Source: Dentipellis sp. KUC8613 (taxonomy: Eukaryota > Basidiomycota > Agaricomycetes > Russulales > Hericiaceae). From it: DNA of 64,000 nt. The notes under the pieces were generated by a model. That model had not been told where the DNA came from and searched no databases. It saw only the letters and a program-made list of their open reading frames with translations. The stretch spans positions 380,030-444,029 of the forward strand of contig NSJX01000016.1 of assembly GCA_002286715.1 (NCBI GenBank), written 5' to 3'. The stretch's first letter is position 1, and each line of letters opens with the position of its first letter. The translations under genes were made by a program, and so were the position numbers. Positions 48,183 through 58,905 of this stretch are shown piece after piece.

Positions 48183-49032
48183 TCAAATCGCCTGTACGAC
48201 ACCCATCTGCTTCAATTTCTCCATGACTTCCTGCATCTGGACGTCGACCGGCTTTTCGAGCTCCAGCTGTATCACACCATCTTCCCCTGTCGTAGCAGGA
48301 TCCTCCAGCGTGTCCAGCTGTGAGTCCAGCATCGAAGCTTTCATATAATGTCCCTTCCGATGCTCCATGCGCGACATCAAGATCTCGCGAGACCCATGGG
48401 GATGGACGAAAATCGTGCGGAGACGGTGGGATGGAATGTGTTCGTGGATTGCGGTGTCGGGTCCTGCGTGAGGTCTTGCATGCCGATCTACGTCTGCGTC
48501 GTGCGGTTGAGATTTATGGTCCGAAGGTGCGTGCTCGCGTGCGGTCTCGAGAACATCCTTGTCGCTTTGTCCACCATGCTCCTCTAGCGCGATCCTGTCT
48601 CCCCTCAGCACAACTCGGTAACTTTTCTTCAACGCCGAACACGCGACGACGGCCCCCCTTTCACCCCGTTCAATGGATCTGTGCGCTTGATCTCGGATTC
48701 GGACGAGCCACGGTGCCCGATCAGCGTCCGTCAAAGGGATGCCTTTGCTCATCTTTTCCACGTTAGCGGGTGGATGCAGGTCATCGCCGTCCATGAATGG
48801 CAGGGAAAGCTTCTCTGCCAGTACTTCTCCCAGGGTCGACTTGCCACAGCCGGAGACCCCCTGGGTGGGATCGATTTCTGTTTCATCTCGAGAGTGTCAT
48901 GTTATTGACGTACCATTACCACAATGAAAACAGGATCATTTCCAGATTTGTTTCCCTGTGGATCGAAAGCATCAGTGCATACGCCAGGTGTCTCAGCGGT
49001 TGAGTTGCCGCGCTCACGTCCTGTTGAGCCAT
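48183..49032 (-). CDS. Gluconokinase with a His/Asp-rich insertion
   Basis: Phosphorylates D-gluconate to 6-phosphogluconate for the pentose phosphate pathway. Three exons: 15-nt exon 1 (MAQQD), an exon GNKSGNDPVFIVVM, and exon 3 (48860..48183); total 244 residues. The Walker A motif GVSGCGKSTLGEVLAEKL spans the second splice junction. Then FMDGDDLHPPANVEKMSKG, PLTDADRAPWLVRI and VVACSALKKSYRVVLRG follow, all GntK signatures. C-terminal HRKGHYMKASMLDSQLDTLE is also conserved. Between VVLRG and TIFVHPHG there is an extra segment of about 60 residues rich in His, Asp, Ala and Pro (AREHAPSDHKSQPHDAD and onward), which standard GntK proteins do not have. No good splice pair would remove it. Confidence 0.9.
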
Positions 49033-49818
49033 GCCGCCGAATTTCGGACAAAAAGATTGGCGAGTTCCGCGATCAAAAGGGCTTGGAAGAGACACGAGGC
49101 TCTGTCCGCGGGAACTGGTACTCGGATGTGGATTTGTTGAGTGGGGGTGATTGTCTGCACCATGACGTCGCTGGACCGAACCCTAAAGGTGGGTCGGGTC
49201 CGAGCCGAGGGTGGCCGCGGCTGAGTCACACGGATCACGTAGGGCGGGTCGGCAGTGGGCCACGGATGCTCAGCAACTGAGCAAGTGAGTGCAAGGATGC
49301 CGCTTGGGTGACCAAGCTCAGGCTCCGAGGATGCTCACGTACAGGATCGACTCTAGCGCCCGATTGTCATCGGCCCCGGTTTTTCGAGTTCTCCCGCTCT
49401 ATTGCTTTCGGAACCGATCGTTTGACGCTGCTTGGGCCGCCGCCGATGCCAAGTCCATGAACCGGCGACCTTCAGTGGGCAGGAGGGGCAAGGTGGATGG
49501 TAGGTGGCCCACGTTGTTGGAGGCCCACTCGGAAACTCGGGCACTCGGAGGGCTTGTGCATGGCTGTCATTCCGTCAACACCCCCAGTTATCCACTTGAC
49601 AAACTGGACCTTCAGAGCGGTAACGGAGCTCGGTTTCAGCGCGCATGATTCAGCACGCACCGCGGCGCATCTTACAACAGCCCCTATATAACCCATAACT
49701 TAGGGAGCTCGATAATCATCCTCTCTCGTCTTCCACAGCAGCCTCTCAGCAGCCTCCTCTCCTCTTCCCAACAACTTCCCCCATCCTCCTCTTCCTCCTC
49801 CCCCACACCTCTCTCACC
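49033..49818. other. Divergent promoter between gluconokinase and the DUF2156 gene
   Basis: About 790 bases. A plus-strand CTATATAAC (49684-49692) lies about 130 bases before the DUF2156 start, followed by a long CT-rich tract (49720-49812) and a CTCTCTCACCATGG start context, a pattern usual in strongly expressed basidiomycete genes. No other gene recognised. Confidence 0.5.
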
Positions 49819-51385
49819 ATGGCTTTCCGTTTCGCATTCTCATCGATGTTCCGCACGCAAGAGGAAGTTTACGTTACTTCTGAGCCCACCAACAAGGCCA
49901 GCGACGCGTCTAATTGGGTAGCCGAGCTCGGCGACGCTCCCTCTACCGACAAGAGCGAGATCGCAGAACTCGTTGCGTCCTACGGCTCATCTTCCGCGAC
50001 CGCATGGCTCGAGTTCGAACGCTACAAGATCTGGCGTCCCTCAATACCCATTCCCCAGTCGTCTTTCCCCCCAGTTCAGGGCTACCTTCGCTCCGACCCC
50101 TACATTTTCGCATGGGGCAACCCCCTCGTCTCGGATCCGAGCGCGCTCACGGCCACCGCAGCCGCATTCCGGGCCTGGTGTCAAGCGCAGAAACTGCGCC
50201 TCGTCTGGTGCTGCGTAGATGACGACATGGAGAAGGTCCTGTCTGGCGGCATGTTCCGCTGGAGCACCCTCACCTGCATCGTCGAGGACGTCATCGACCC
50301 GCAGATCGTCGTCGAGGTGGTCAAGATGCCCGGCGGTGGTTCCGACATCAAGGACCTGAAGAAAAATCTGCGCAGGGCAGAACGGGCCAAGGTGACTGTG
50401 CGCGAGGTACAGAAGGACGAGTGGACAGAGGAGCAGAAGCGCGAAGTTGAGCAGGGTGTCTTGGCATGGAAGCAATCGCGCAAAGGTATCCAGATTGCAT
50501 CTGTACGTCTTTTCCTTCATGTCGTGTTCTGTTCGTTTCTGACATTGAGTATTTAGACTTCATTCCAATCCTGGCTCGACTTCAAGCATCGGCGCTACTG
50601 GGTTGCGGAGCACGAGGGAGCGGTAAGTTTCTTATCTCAATGCGCCCAAGGTCATGACTCACATGTTTCATAGATCGTCGGCCTCCTCATCCTCGCACCC
50701 ATCCACCCGTCTACATACCAGATCAAAAACGCCGTCTCCTTCCCGAACGCGCCCCGCGGCACTTCTGAGGAGCTCATCTACCGCGTCATGCACGATCTCC
50801 AGAACTCCGCACACCACGACCCCCGCCCTATCGAAATCCAAAACCGTCAAAAGGAGTGCAACCTCCCCCTGTTCCCGCATGTCGAGATGGCGGCGGTCAT
50901 GGCTCGTGCCGGCATGTCGTCTGACCACGAAGACGATGCCCTGTCCAGCTCTGGCTCCAGTTCCAGCTCGAACTCCAGCGGCGCGCCTTCGCGTTTCGAC
51001 AGCCCAGGGCCGTCGCCGGTGTCCTCTGCGTCGTCGCTGCCGCCTCTGTCCCCCACGGACCCGTCAAAGCGCACCATGGTCACGTTCGGCGTCTCGGCTT
51101 CCGATTCGCTGACGCCCGTGCACAACTTGTCCGGGTGGAAGATCACCTGGCTGGGCAAGACGTACGGGAAGATCATGGAGGTGACTGGTCTGACAAAACG
51201 CGGCGACTTCAGGGTAAGCAGCTCTCTTCCTTCATCATGGTTGCGCTTCCGCGGTATTGACAGCTTTTTTCTGCTATCAGAACAAGTTCCAGTCTGAGCA
51301 CGTCCCGAGCTATGTCTGCTACCCCGCAGACATGTCTTTTGGTATCGAAGGCGTCAACTCCCTCATCAACTGCTTGCGGCAATAA
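49819..51385 (+). CDS. Freestanding DUF2156 (aminoacyl-tRNA transferase-like) protein
   Basis: Four exons: 49819-50502, 50557-50622, 50674-51213 and 51281-51385, total 464 residues, all in phase. The sequence matches the DUF2156/phosphatidylglycerol lysyltransferase C-terminal domain, a GNAT-like fold. Blocks seen: YGSSSATAWLEFERYKIWRP, FAWGNPLVSDPSALTATAAA, DIKDLKKNLRRAERAKVTVR, EGAIVGLLILAPIHPSTYQI with KNAVSFPNAPRGTSEELIYR, then VTFGVSASDSLTPVHNLSGW and a final block MSFGIEGVNSLINCLRQ. A Ser/Pro-rich insert of about 80 residues (50920-51070) interrupts the domain. In fungi the same domain occurs in ErdS and ErgS, which move Asp or Gly from charged tRNA to ergosterol (from memory). No aminoacyl-tRNA synthetase domain is attached here. 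No signal peptide or membrane helix is evident. The substrate is unknown. Confidence 0.85.
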
Positions 51386-51949
51386 ATGATGCATCCACGA
51401 CCTTTCACGCTCGTGTATCTTCCATGTATCACCACTGTACCTGTACCATCTCACTTACTGTATTGGCCGTCAGCCCCTCCTGACATTCCCGCGATCCTTG
51501 CTCACAACCCTACATCCATATCTCGTATTAATCTCCTCTACTTATTGTGCTACTAGTTTATATCACCCCGACTGACTGGTTGCTGTTTCGTAACATATCT
51601 CCAAGCACGCTTCCACTTCGTTAATGTCCGTAACATAGAGACTCTATGTCTGTATTTTATTGATTGATGAAAACCTAACGCCTCTTTGATGTCACCTTCT
51701 GGGAAGTGTGAAGCCAACTTCAGCCGCTGACAGTACGATTGCTTGGTTGCGATGACTTTGTCTCGATCTGAGCATTGAGATGGGAATAAGGGAATCTTGG
51801 GACCGTGCCGCTGATATTATAGATACAGATGATCCAAACGTCGCAAGAAAGCATAGATAGCAAACAATGCAGAGCACGCGTACGAGAAAGTCGAAAAGAG
51901 AGCAACAAAAAGCGTATCGGGTCGAGGCCATCGACATCCTCGATCATCC
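51386..51949. other. Convergent intergenic region
   Basis: About 560 bases between the stops of the DUF2156 gene (+) and the JmjC gene (-). AT-rich, with no gene recognised; presumed 3' UTRs. Confidence 0.5.
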
Positions 51950-54350
51950 CTACTGTGCCGCCGCCACCAGCGCCTCCTGCTGGCGCGAACACGACTGCCA
52001 CGCGTGCCACATCATCGTGCGCAGCTGCAGCACATCCTCCTTCCACGACACCACCAAGTTCTCGTCGCGGAACTCCTGCGTGAGCTTCTCGCAGCGCGTG
52101 ATGTTCTCCGGGCTCACAAAGTCGACCGCCACCTTGACGCAGTCTGCGAGATTGCATACCTACGACCCCGATCCCGAATCAGCTTTCAGTCCGGCAGCGC
52201 AAAAACAACACAGGCGAGGACTACCTACCTGATGCGCGCATCCCGCAGGAATGAACACAGCCTCACCGGGACGCTGGTATATACGATGGCTCTTGATGCC
52301 GCACTTCTCGTACAGCTCGCGCCGCAGCGTCGAGTCCAGGTAATACCGTTGTATATGAATCGGATCGTTCGTCTGCACTTCCGAGAACTTCTCCCTCATG
52401 AACTTGCGGATGGCATCGGAGTCCTCAGGTCGGAACAAGTCCCATGCCGCGACGCCCGGGCTGCCATCTGCCCTCGGCTCGGCGTGCAGCATGACGTTCA
52501 CGGCGTCGGCCATATCCATGTGCAGGCGCGTGGTCCCGTTCGAGCCGGCAGTCTCAAATGTCTCCATTGCGTTGTACATCTTCGGGCCTAGAAATCAGGT
52601 ATTGTTATGGAGGGGCTCGTGCTACCTAGTAGATCTTGGGACATACCAATATCCGGAGCAACAGTGTTCGACGGGAAGTGCGATGCGATGTTCAAGATCC
52701 CGTCTCGTCGGGTATAGTTGGGCATCGGTACCGCTCGCGCGAAGTCATCGAAGAGCTCTGGGAACGCAGTCTTGAAGTCCATCGACGGCGGCCAGTCCTT
52801 GAGCTTCCAGCAGCCCTTCCTGCCCTCGCGCGTCTTGAACTGCTTGAAGAACTCGCCGACGGTCGTCTGCTTGTTCTCATTCGTCTGGCACTCGACGATA
52901 GTGCACTCCTGCTGTCCGTACTTCTCGATGAAGTATTCCGGGGTCCAGCCGATGGCGAACTTGGAGAGTTGGTCGGTGACGACGAGTGGGTAGCCTTGTT
53001 TCCAGACCTCGCGGAATGTGTCTTCAGTCAGCTCGGAATCTGAGAAAACCTGTGTAATATGGGAGGGAATGTCATCCGCCGCAAGATCCGCAGTAGCGGG
53101 TTCAGTATGCTCCTGAGGCTGAGGCTGAGGCTGCGGTAGAGGCGGAAGGTCACCGTCCATATTATCGTCTGGGAGTGACGACAGTGGAGAGGGAGGAGAC
53201 CCCTCTGCATCCTCGAAGTAGGTTGTCTGTGAGGTAGGTGCATGGTGCTCGAGAGACGCCGGTGGAGGCATAATCAGTGGAGGTAGCGGTGGCCGTGGTA
53301 CCACAACTTGCGACTCCTCTGTCGCCTTCGGAGGCTTGACAAGCTTCTCCATCTCATCAATCGCCTTCTCGAGCTCGTCTAACCTGAATCGCGATACGGC
53401 CGAGAAATGTTTGCCTTGATGCTTACTGCCGCGGCTGCAGTTAAGGAAGCCCGGTTTCGAAGATATGGACAGCTTCTGTGAATTGGTCTCTGAGTTCTTC
53501 CCGATGGCTCTCCAGGCGGGATTCGTCAATCGCCGGACTTCGTCATAGCAATCGGAGCAACATTCTTGTCCACACCGTACGCACATCCACGAGGATGAGA
53601 AGATCGATGTCATACAGGTGTCTGAGAAGGAGTCGGTCCTCAAAGCCATGCGAGGAAGATGTCGGAAATAACTGACCGCAGGTAGCACGGACCTCTATTT
53701 CTGGAGGTCTACGGATCCCATCGGGTATTGTCTGGTGCTCAAGAGCAAGCTGCAGCACAGGTAGAAGCGAATTGGCAATTGCCACCTTCAAAAGCGCATT
53801 CAGCCATCGATACAGCGGTAGTCCTGGCAAGCGTACCTTCGTTCTCTGCAGATATGTCTCGTGTGACTTGACATTCCAGGACGTCGGATACTCAAAGCGC
53901 GGTCCTTCGCCGGAGTGTTCGAAGTTGAACGTGCACATTCTCCGCTCTGGGTCCGACGTCTGCGCATTTCGGACGAGACATCTTATGCCCATGAAGCGAC
54001 ACGTGTCGCCTGCCTGACGTCGAATGCACGATATGCATCGCGGGATATCCCTGTATTCGGATCCTTCGTATTTGGTTGAGGAGCACCGCGAGGTTTGAAT
54101 CTCCATTATCATGTTCTTTTCCTCATCTTGAGGTAAAGAAGAAGCGGCGGAGGAAGAAGATCCTATGAGTGCAGAGCATAAGTAATGCAAAAATGCACCA
54201 GCTCGAGTCCATACTTGGCGCGCTCAAGGACTTGCTCTTCTTTCTCCTCAGCACCTCCAGAAGAGGCTCCTCATCCCCATCGTCGTACCTCTTCGGGCGC
54301 TTTCGAGCGCGAGGGGGCGGGGTGGACTGTACACAGGGCTCAGCGAGCAT
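51950..54350 (-). CDS. JmjC-domain histone demethylase, KDM3-like, with zinc finger
   Basis: Fe(II)/2-oxoglutarate-dependent lysine demethylase of the KDM3/JMJD1 type, expected to act on histone H3K9 methyl marks. Start MLAEPCVQSTPPPRARKRPK (an in-frame ATG at 54467 is an alternative), with basic KRPKRYDDGDEEP. Cysteine-rich CSSTKYEGSEYRDIPRCISC comes first, then the KDM3-style zinc finger CDTCMTSIFSSSWMCVRCGQ with ECCSDC, recovered only by splicing a 53-nt intron (GTCAGTT...TTCTCAG). A disordered Pro-rich linker follows. The JmjC core has FAIGWTPEYFIEKYGQQECT, the iron ligands in TTRLHMDMADAVNVM (HMD) and the distal His in PAGCAHQVCNLADC. It ends HAWQSCSRQQEALVAAAQ. About 720 residues, many short introns. 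Confidence 0.88.
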
Positions 54351-54738
54351 CGAACGAGTGGGGTGATGAGAGGTGTACAAAGGAGAGTGACTACGCGGTT
54401 CGGACTCGATGCTGCGCCACTCTACACGGCGTCTGGCCTCGCGAAATTGGAAATTCCCAGCCTTCACGTGAGCTCTAGACTGGGTCAGGTGATCGTGTCC
54501 CGCTTGCCGTTTGCCATGAATGTTTTGAGTCGATAAGACTCTCTTGTCCGTTTCTACATGTTACCTTCAAGCAGCAAGTTCGCCTCTCATGTAACCATTC
54601 GTTTCCATGAATCGTGGACATTCCAATTAACTGATTCTAAAATAAATTAACAATCATGCGTAACGGTACGAACGATGATGGGCCTATAATACAGTTGTGA
54701 GTCGTGAATCATGTCGTTTCGTGAACACCTCAAGAAGC
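54351..54738. other. Intergenic: JmjC promoter and DUF1769 3' flank
   Basis: About 390 bases between two minus-strand genes. Nothing recognised except promoter and 3' flank. If the alternative JmjC ATG at 54467 is used, part is coding. Confidence 0.45.
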
Positions 54739-56269
54739 TCAATCGATATCCTCAGCATTGGAATCCCGTGCCCCATTTTGCGCAGTCTGCTTCCCACCGA
54801 CGTCATCCGCCAGCTCAATGCAGACACACCACAGCACCCGCCCCCACGGCTCCTCTCCGTCCTTCAACTCACTCGTATGCAATCCGGCATGTGATGGATG
54901 CTGTGGAGAATGCTTGCGTTCGCAGCAGACGAAACGGACCGGTTGTCCGTCCCAGTAGTGCATGAGGTCAAACGAGATGCCGCCAGGAAGCCGAAGTGCG
55001 AGTGTTGGAGCGAACTCAATGAATCCGTAACAGAAGTCAACGGTAATGAGACCCTGGTGACGCACTGAGATCAGCGCGTCGAAAGAATAGCTGCAGGCGG
55101 TCCCCATACCTCTGGGCCAAAGACGATCTCCCTCCTTTTTTCTGTGTCTCTGAAGTATGCTTGTCTTTTGGCAGGTGTATCGAGATGCTGCAGACTCCGG
55201 TCATGCTTTTCCGCCTTCTTGATCGCCTTCTCCAGCTTTTTGCGCTCTTTTTTCCCCGTCTCGGAGAAGCGCGAGGAAATGCTCGAGATCGATGATGCCG
55301 AGACGCGATTTTTCTTTTTGTGAGCCGGGTCCGACTCGACGGACAAGTGCGCGCTAGAATGAGAACGCGGGCCTATATCTCTCCGCACGACTTCCAGAGG
55401 CAAGGACTGTGAAGACGACGCGTTTGAGCTTGACCGCGAAGTGGACGACGACCCAGACGACGTGGATGACCCAGAATCACTAGTCGCCAAACGCGGCGGA
55501 GACGGTATCCCCACGCCTGCGTGCATCGCGAGATGCAATTCCGACGTGTCGTCCGCAATGGAGCGCGCATTGCGTGGAGGGAAGGGAGGCCAAGACGAAT
55601 GCGGCTCCGGGAGTGACGATGGCTGCGCCGCAGAAGCGGGTGCTGCGCGGTGAGCAGCGTCACCAAGAGTTCCCGAATGAGGGTTTCCATCGGGACCGCT
55701 TTCGATCGCGGACTGCGAGAGCGCCAAGTGGGTATACGAGAAATGGGGCATCGTCGCGATGAGCGGCGAGAGTGCCCATGGTTTCGTCGGTGAGGACAGA
55801 TCATGATCCAGCGTGGGGTCAATGAATCTGCATAGCGAATGATGAACAAAATTGTTACGAATAATAAAGGACATGGTACGACTTACTTCATGAATTTCAG
55901 TGCGGCCCCAGAACCCCATGGGAGCTTCAGAGGACGGTCGAACGTGTTTCCGAACATGACATTGTCAGCAGAGTATGGTTTCAGAAATCTCCCTGCGAGA
56001 GCAACAATCCTGATGAGACTGTGCGATAGCAAGGACATCCTGTCCTACTCACCTTGGACTTGGATGCTCCAGGTGATTCCCTGCCGATCATCTCTATGAA
56101 AATATTCGCTGTCCAGGACATTACCATCCTGGTCTGTGAAGCCTTTGATATAGACGAGGACCTGCCCCTCAAACGCGTCGGAGGATATGGAATGAGGGGT
56201 GCCGGAATTGACTGTGATGGGCGCGAGTTCAGCCGTGGATGGGCCAGCAGTGACGCGAAGACGAGGCAT
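54739..56269 (-). CDS. DUF1769 family protein
   Basis: Fungal family of unknown function. Start MPRLRVTAGPSTAELAPITV, then DAFEGQVLVYIKGFTDQDGN and YFHRDDRQGITWSIQVQGRF (with intron), then NVMFGNTFDRPLKLPWGSGA, FMKFIDPTLDHDLSSPTKPW and ALSPLIATMPHFSYTHL: the N-terminal DUF1769 signature. A Ser-rich variable linker follows, then KKERKKLEKAIKKAEKHD and FRDTEKRREIVFGPE. This joins over an intron of about 56 nt (GTATGG...CACCAG) to GLITVDFCYGFIEFAPTLAL, LPGGISFDLMHYWDGQPVRF and PWGRVLWCVCIELADDV, the C-terminal half. About 450 residues. The family has no established biochemical role that I can name. No signal peptide. Confidence 0.85.
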
Positions 56270-57397
56270 GGTGCGAGGAGGGATGGTCTGTTCGCGGTAT
56301 TTATGGGCGATGTGAGTTCGCGGACAGCAGCCGGATGGAAGTTAGCATGAGAACCACAGGCGAGGACGTGTTATGCGACGGTTCCTAGCAACGCGTCTCG
56401 GACTGCGCGGGCGAAACACACCAGGCGGGAATTCAGGATACAGGAACGACAAGTAGGCACGCAGTTATTTGTCCAGCTGCGAAGGAGATGGGTAACAGGA
56501 GGAAGTGGGGCAGCCTGCTACCAAGAGAGCGCTACGCTATAGTAAGAGTCTGTTCAAAGGATTGGTCACAGACGTCAGACTCAGCAAACCCACTTAATTT
56601 ATTTCCTTGTCCCCAGATCTCAGATCTCCGGTCATCCCGACGTCAGTTATTCCGGCCTTCGGGCCCGCCCGCCGGATGCGAGCTCCGGTGCTGCGCTCCT
56701 TGTGCCGGAAAATGTCTGCTTTCGAGCCCTCGCCGCCCGACGCCGTCCGGGATGGCCTTGGCCCGAGCCGCGGGTCAGCACACGCGACGCCATTGGACGA
56801 TCAACCGACTGCCGCGCGCTGGCGGTTCGCCCAATATCAGGGTGCGTGCACACCTCGCCCGCTCAATACAGTCGATGCTGCGCATACCAACGCGTGACAG
56901 ATCAACCTGCTAGGAACGGATAGAAGGGCACAAAGTGCAGGGGAAAATTTGCACCGTAAAGGACGGCACGCGCCCGCTTTCCCAGAGATCCTGGAGGTAT
57001 TTCCAGCAGACTGTCATCGAAAGAGACACCGAAGAACACAAACATACAACACGAGGCACTGTATGTTACGCCGTCCAGGGTATATGTCACGTAGGCGATA
57101 CAGTGCATTACCAGAGCCTGTCTAGTTGAGAGGTCCTGAAAATAGTACATTAAGAGAAGGAGTGAAGGAACGCCGTCGGCGAACAGAAAAAAATAGCGGG
57201 CCTATAAATACCAACATCCCGAAACCCAGATGAAGCATCGCTGTAAATATATGTCCATTGAAAATTCTACCATGGTGATCCACGAAATCGAAAAGAAGGA
57301 TGGTGAATTGGAAGCACCAACAAGGCTACACCACGGTTATGTCAGTCGGTGTATGGGCGCATGACTGGTGATGTCAACGTACGAAAAAGCCCAAAAT
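56270..57397. other. 1.1-kb intergenic stretch
   Basis: DUF1769 promoter on the left and 3' flank of the DUF7729 gene on the right. Frames up to 141 codons (56488-56913, +) have no recognised motif. No RNA gene seen. Confidence 0.45.
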
Positions 57398-58905
57398 TCA
57401 AAGCCCCCCAATGAGACAGACAGCCATGGCCACCGCCGCGAACAAACTCCACACCGCCTTTTCCATGTCCCACAGCCTTGGTGCTGCACTGGTCGTCGCT
57501 GCCATCTGCACGTAATCCTGGCCACATTTGCTCGCCGCAAGCTGGGCAGCAGCAGCGTACGTCTTCTTCAGGCCGTCGATCTGGGAGACTTGCGGATAGA
57601 ACAGCGCCATGACACTCTTGGTGCATGGTGAGCACGTTGGGGTCGTCGTGTTTGACATCGAGGTGCCGAACGGAAGCGAGTAGAAGTATAGATCCGACGG
57701 GTTCGAGTTGAGCGCGGCCTCGATATAGCAGTACGTCGAAGTGCTCTGATCAGGGAGACAAGCCGCCTGGCGCAGCAAGGAATACGCTTGTAACCCTGTA
57801 ACATGAAGAATGGAGATGATGAACGGCCGCGATCTCAACAACGGGGGGAACACAGCTACCTTGTTGCGCCTGTAGCACAGTCTCATTCTGATCATCCAGG
57901 TCCTTCTGACACTGTTGCGGAAGCTGAGATGCGAACCATCCCATATTGGAGACGCATTGATCCTGGCTGAGTGGCGTGTTGCATGTACCCCAGATGTCCA
58001 CGTTTAGCGCGGAGACATTCGATTGTGCCTGCTTTTAAAAAACGAAAAGGGGTGTTTCGTTATAGCACGTCAAGTAAAGACCGTCGCATGCGCATAACCC
58101 AGAACCAATTTCAACACACAGAACCATACGCACGAGAGAGGAAGATTGAAACGAGAAAACGGGCACACACCTGAATGAAGGCGCTTGACGTCTGCGATAG
58201 GAACGAAAACGGACGGCACTGGCGGAACGGCTCTCCGCTCGTCATGTTGACCATGAATTGCTGGCACGACGTGCTCGAGTAGTTGCTGTTCATTGTCGTA
58301 TCGAATGGCTGGGGGAACGGCGTCGGCAGGACAGGCGGCGACGTCGGGATTGTCGGTACGCTGCCACCGGCGGCCTGTGTGCCAGATGGGGACGCAGATC
58401 CGCCTGATGGAGTTCCGGCCGTGGACGAGGGGAACACGATACCGGATTGTGTCACTGACCCGGAGGCCGTAACAGCGTTGGAGGCCTGCCGCCGCTCATG
58501 CATATGCCTGTGGTCTGGATGCGCGCCCCATTTCGAAGCAACCGGCGATAATGGAAGTATGTCCGACTGCTTGCCACCAAGCAGGTCAAGAACCGCGGGA
58601 TGGGACGTCAGGCGTGTCGAGAGCGCAATCAGGATGAGGACAATCGGGATGAGGATGACAGAGACCCGCGTTCGCCGCGCTGTGCGCAGCTTACGGGTCT
58701 GCGATTCCTCTACCTGGGCAAGTATCTTTGCGGCTTGCTTCGGAACCTTCAGCGTCGACGATGGCTGCGGGGACGCCGGGCGGTACGACGGCTCTGGTGA
58801 GAGGCTGCGCGGGGAGGGCGTGGGTGAGGGCGTAAGCAGGGGCGTGTCGGGCGTGTCGAAGGGGTCAGTCGGCCTAGGAAGTGGGGAGGCCGGAGGGGTG
58901 AACAT
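57398..58905 (-). CDS. DUF7729 membrane protein with Ser/Pro/Gly-rich stalk
   Basis: Three exons, about 450 residues. The start MFTPPASPLPRP is chosen; an in-frame ATG at 58944 would add 13 residues. The cytoplasmic N-terminus is Pro/Ser/Thr-rich. A hydrophobic segment VSVILIPIVLILIALSTRL acts as a signal anchor, after RKLRTARRTR. Then come a Ser/Gly/Thr stalk and a cysteine-rich ectodomain: STSCQQFMVNMTSGEPFRQC (first block), the segment after the first intron with DIWGTCNTPLSQDQCVSNMG, SQLPQQCQKDLDDQNETVL, RQAACLPDQSTSTYCYIEAA, FYSLPFGTSMSNTTTPTCSP and KCGQDYVQM. The C-terminus is a second hydrophobic stretch (VWSLFAAVAMAVCLIGGL), which could be a membrane helix or a GPI signal. DUF7729 is my recollection of the family; function is unknown. 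Confidence 0.8.
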
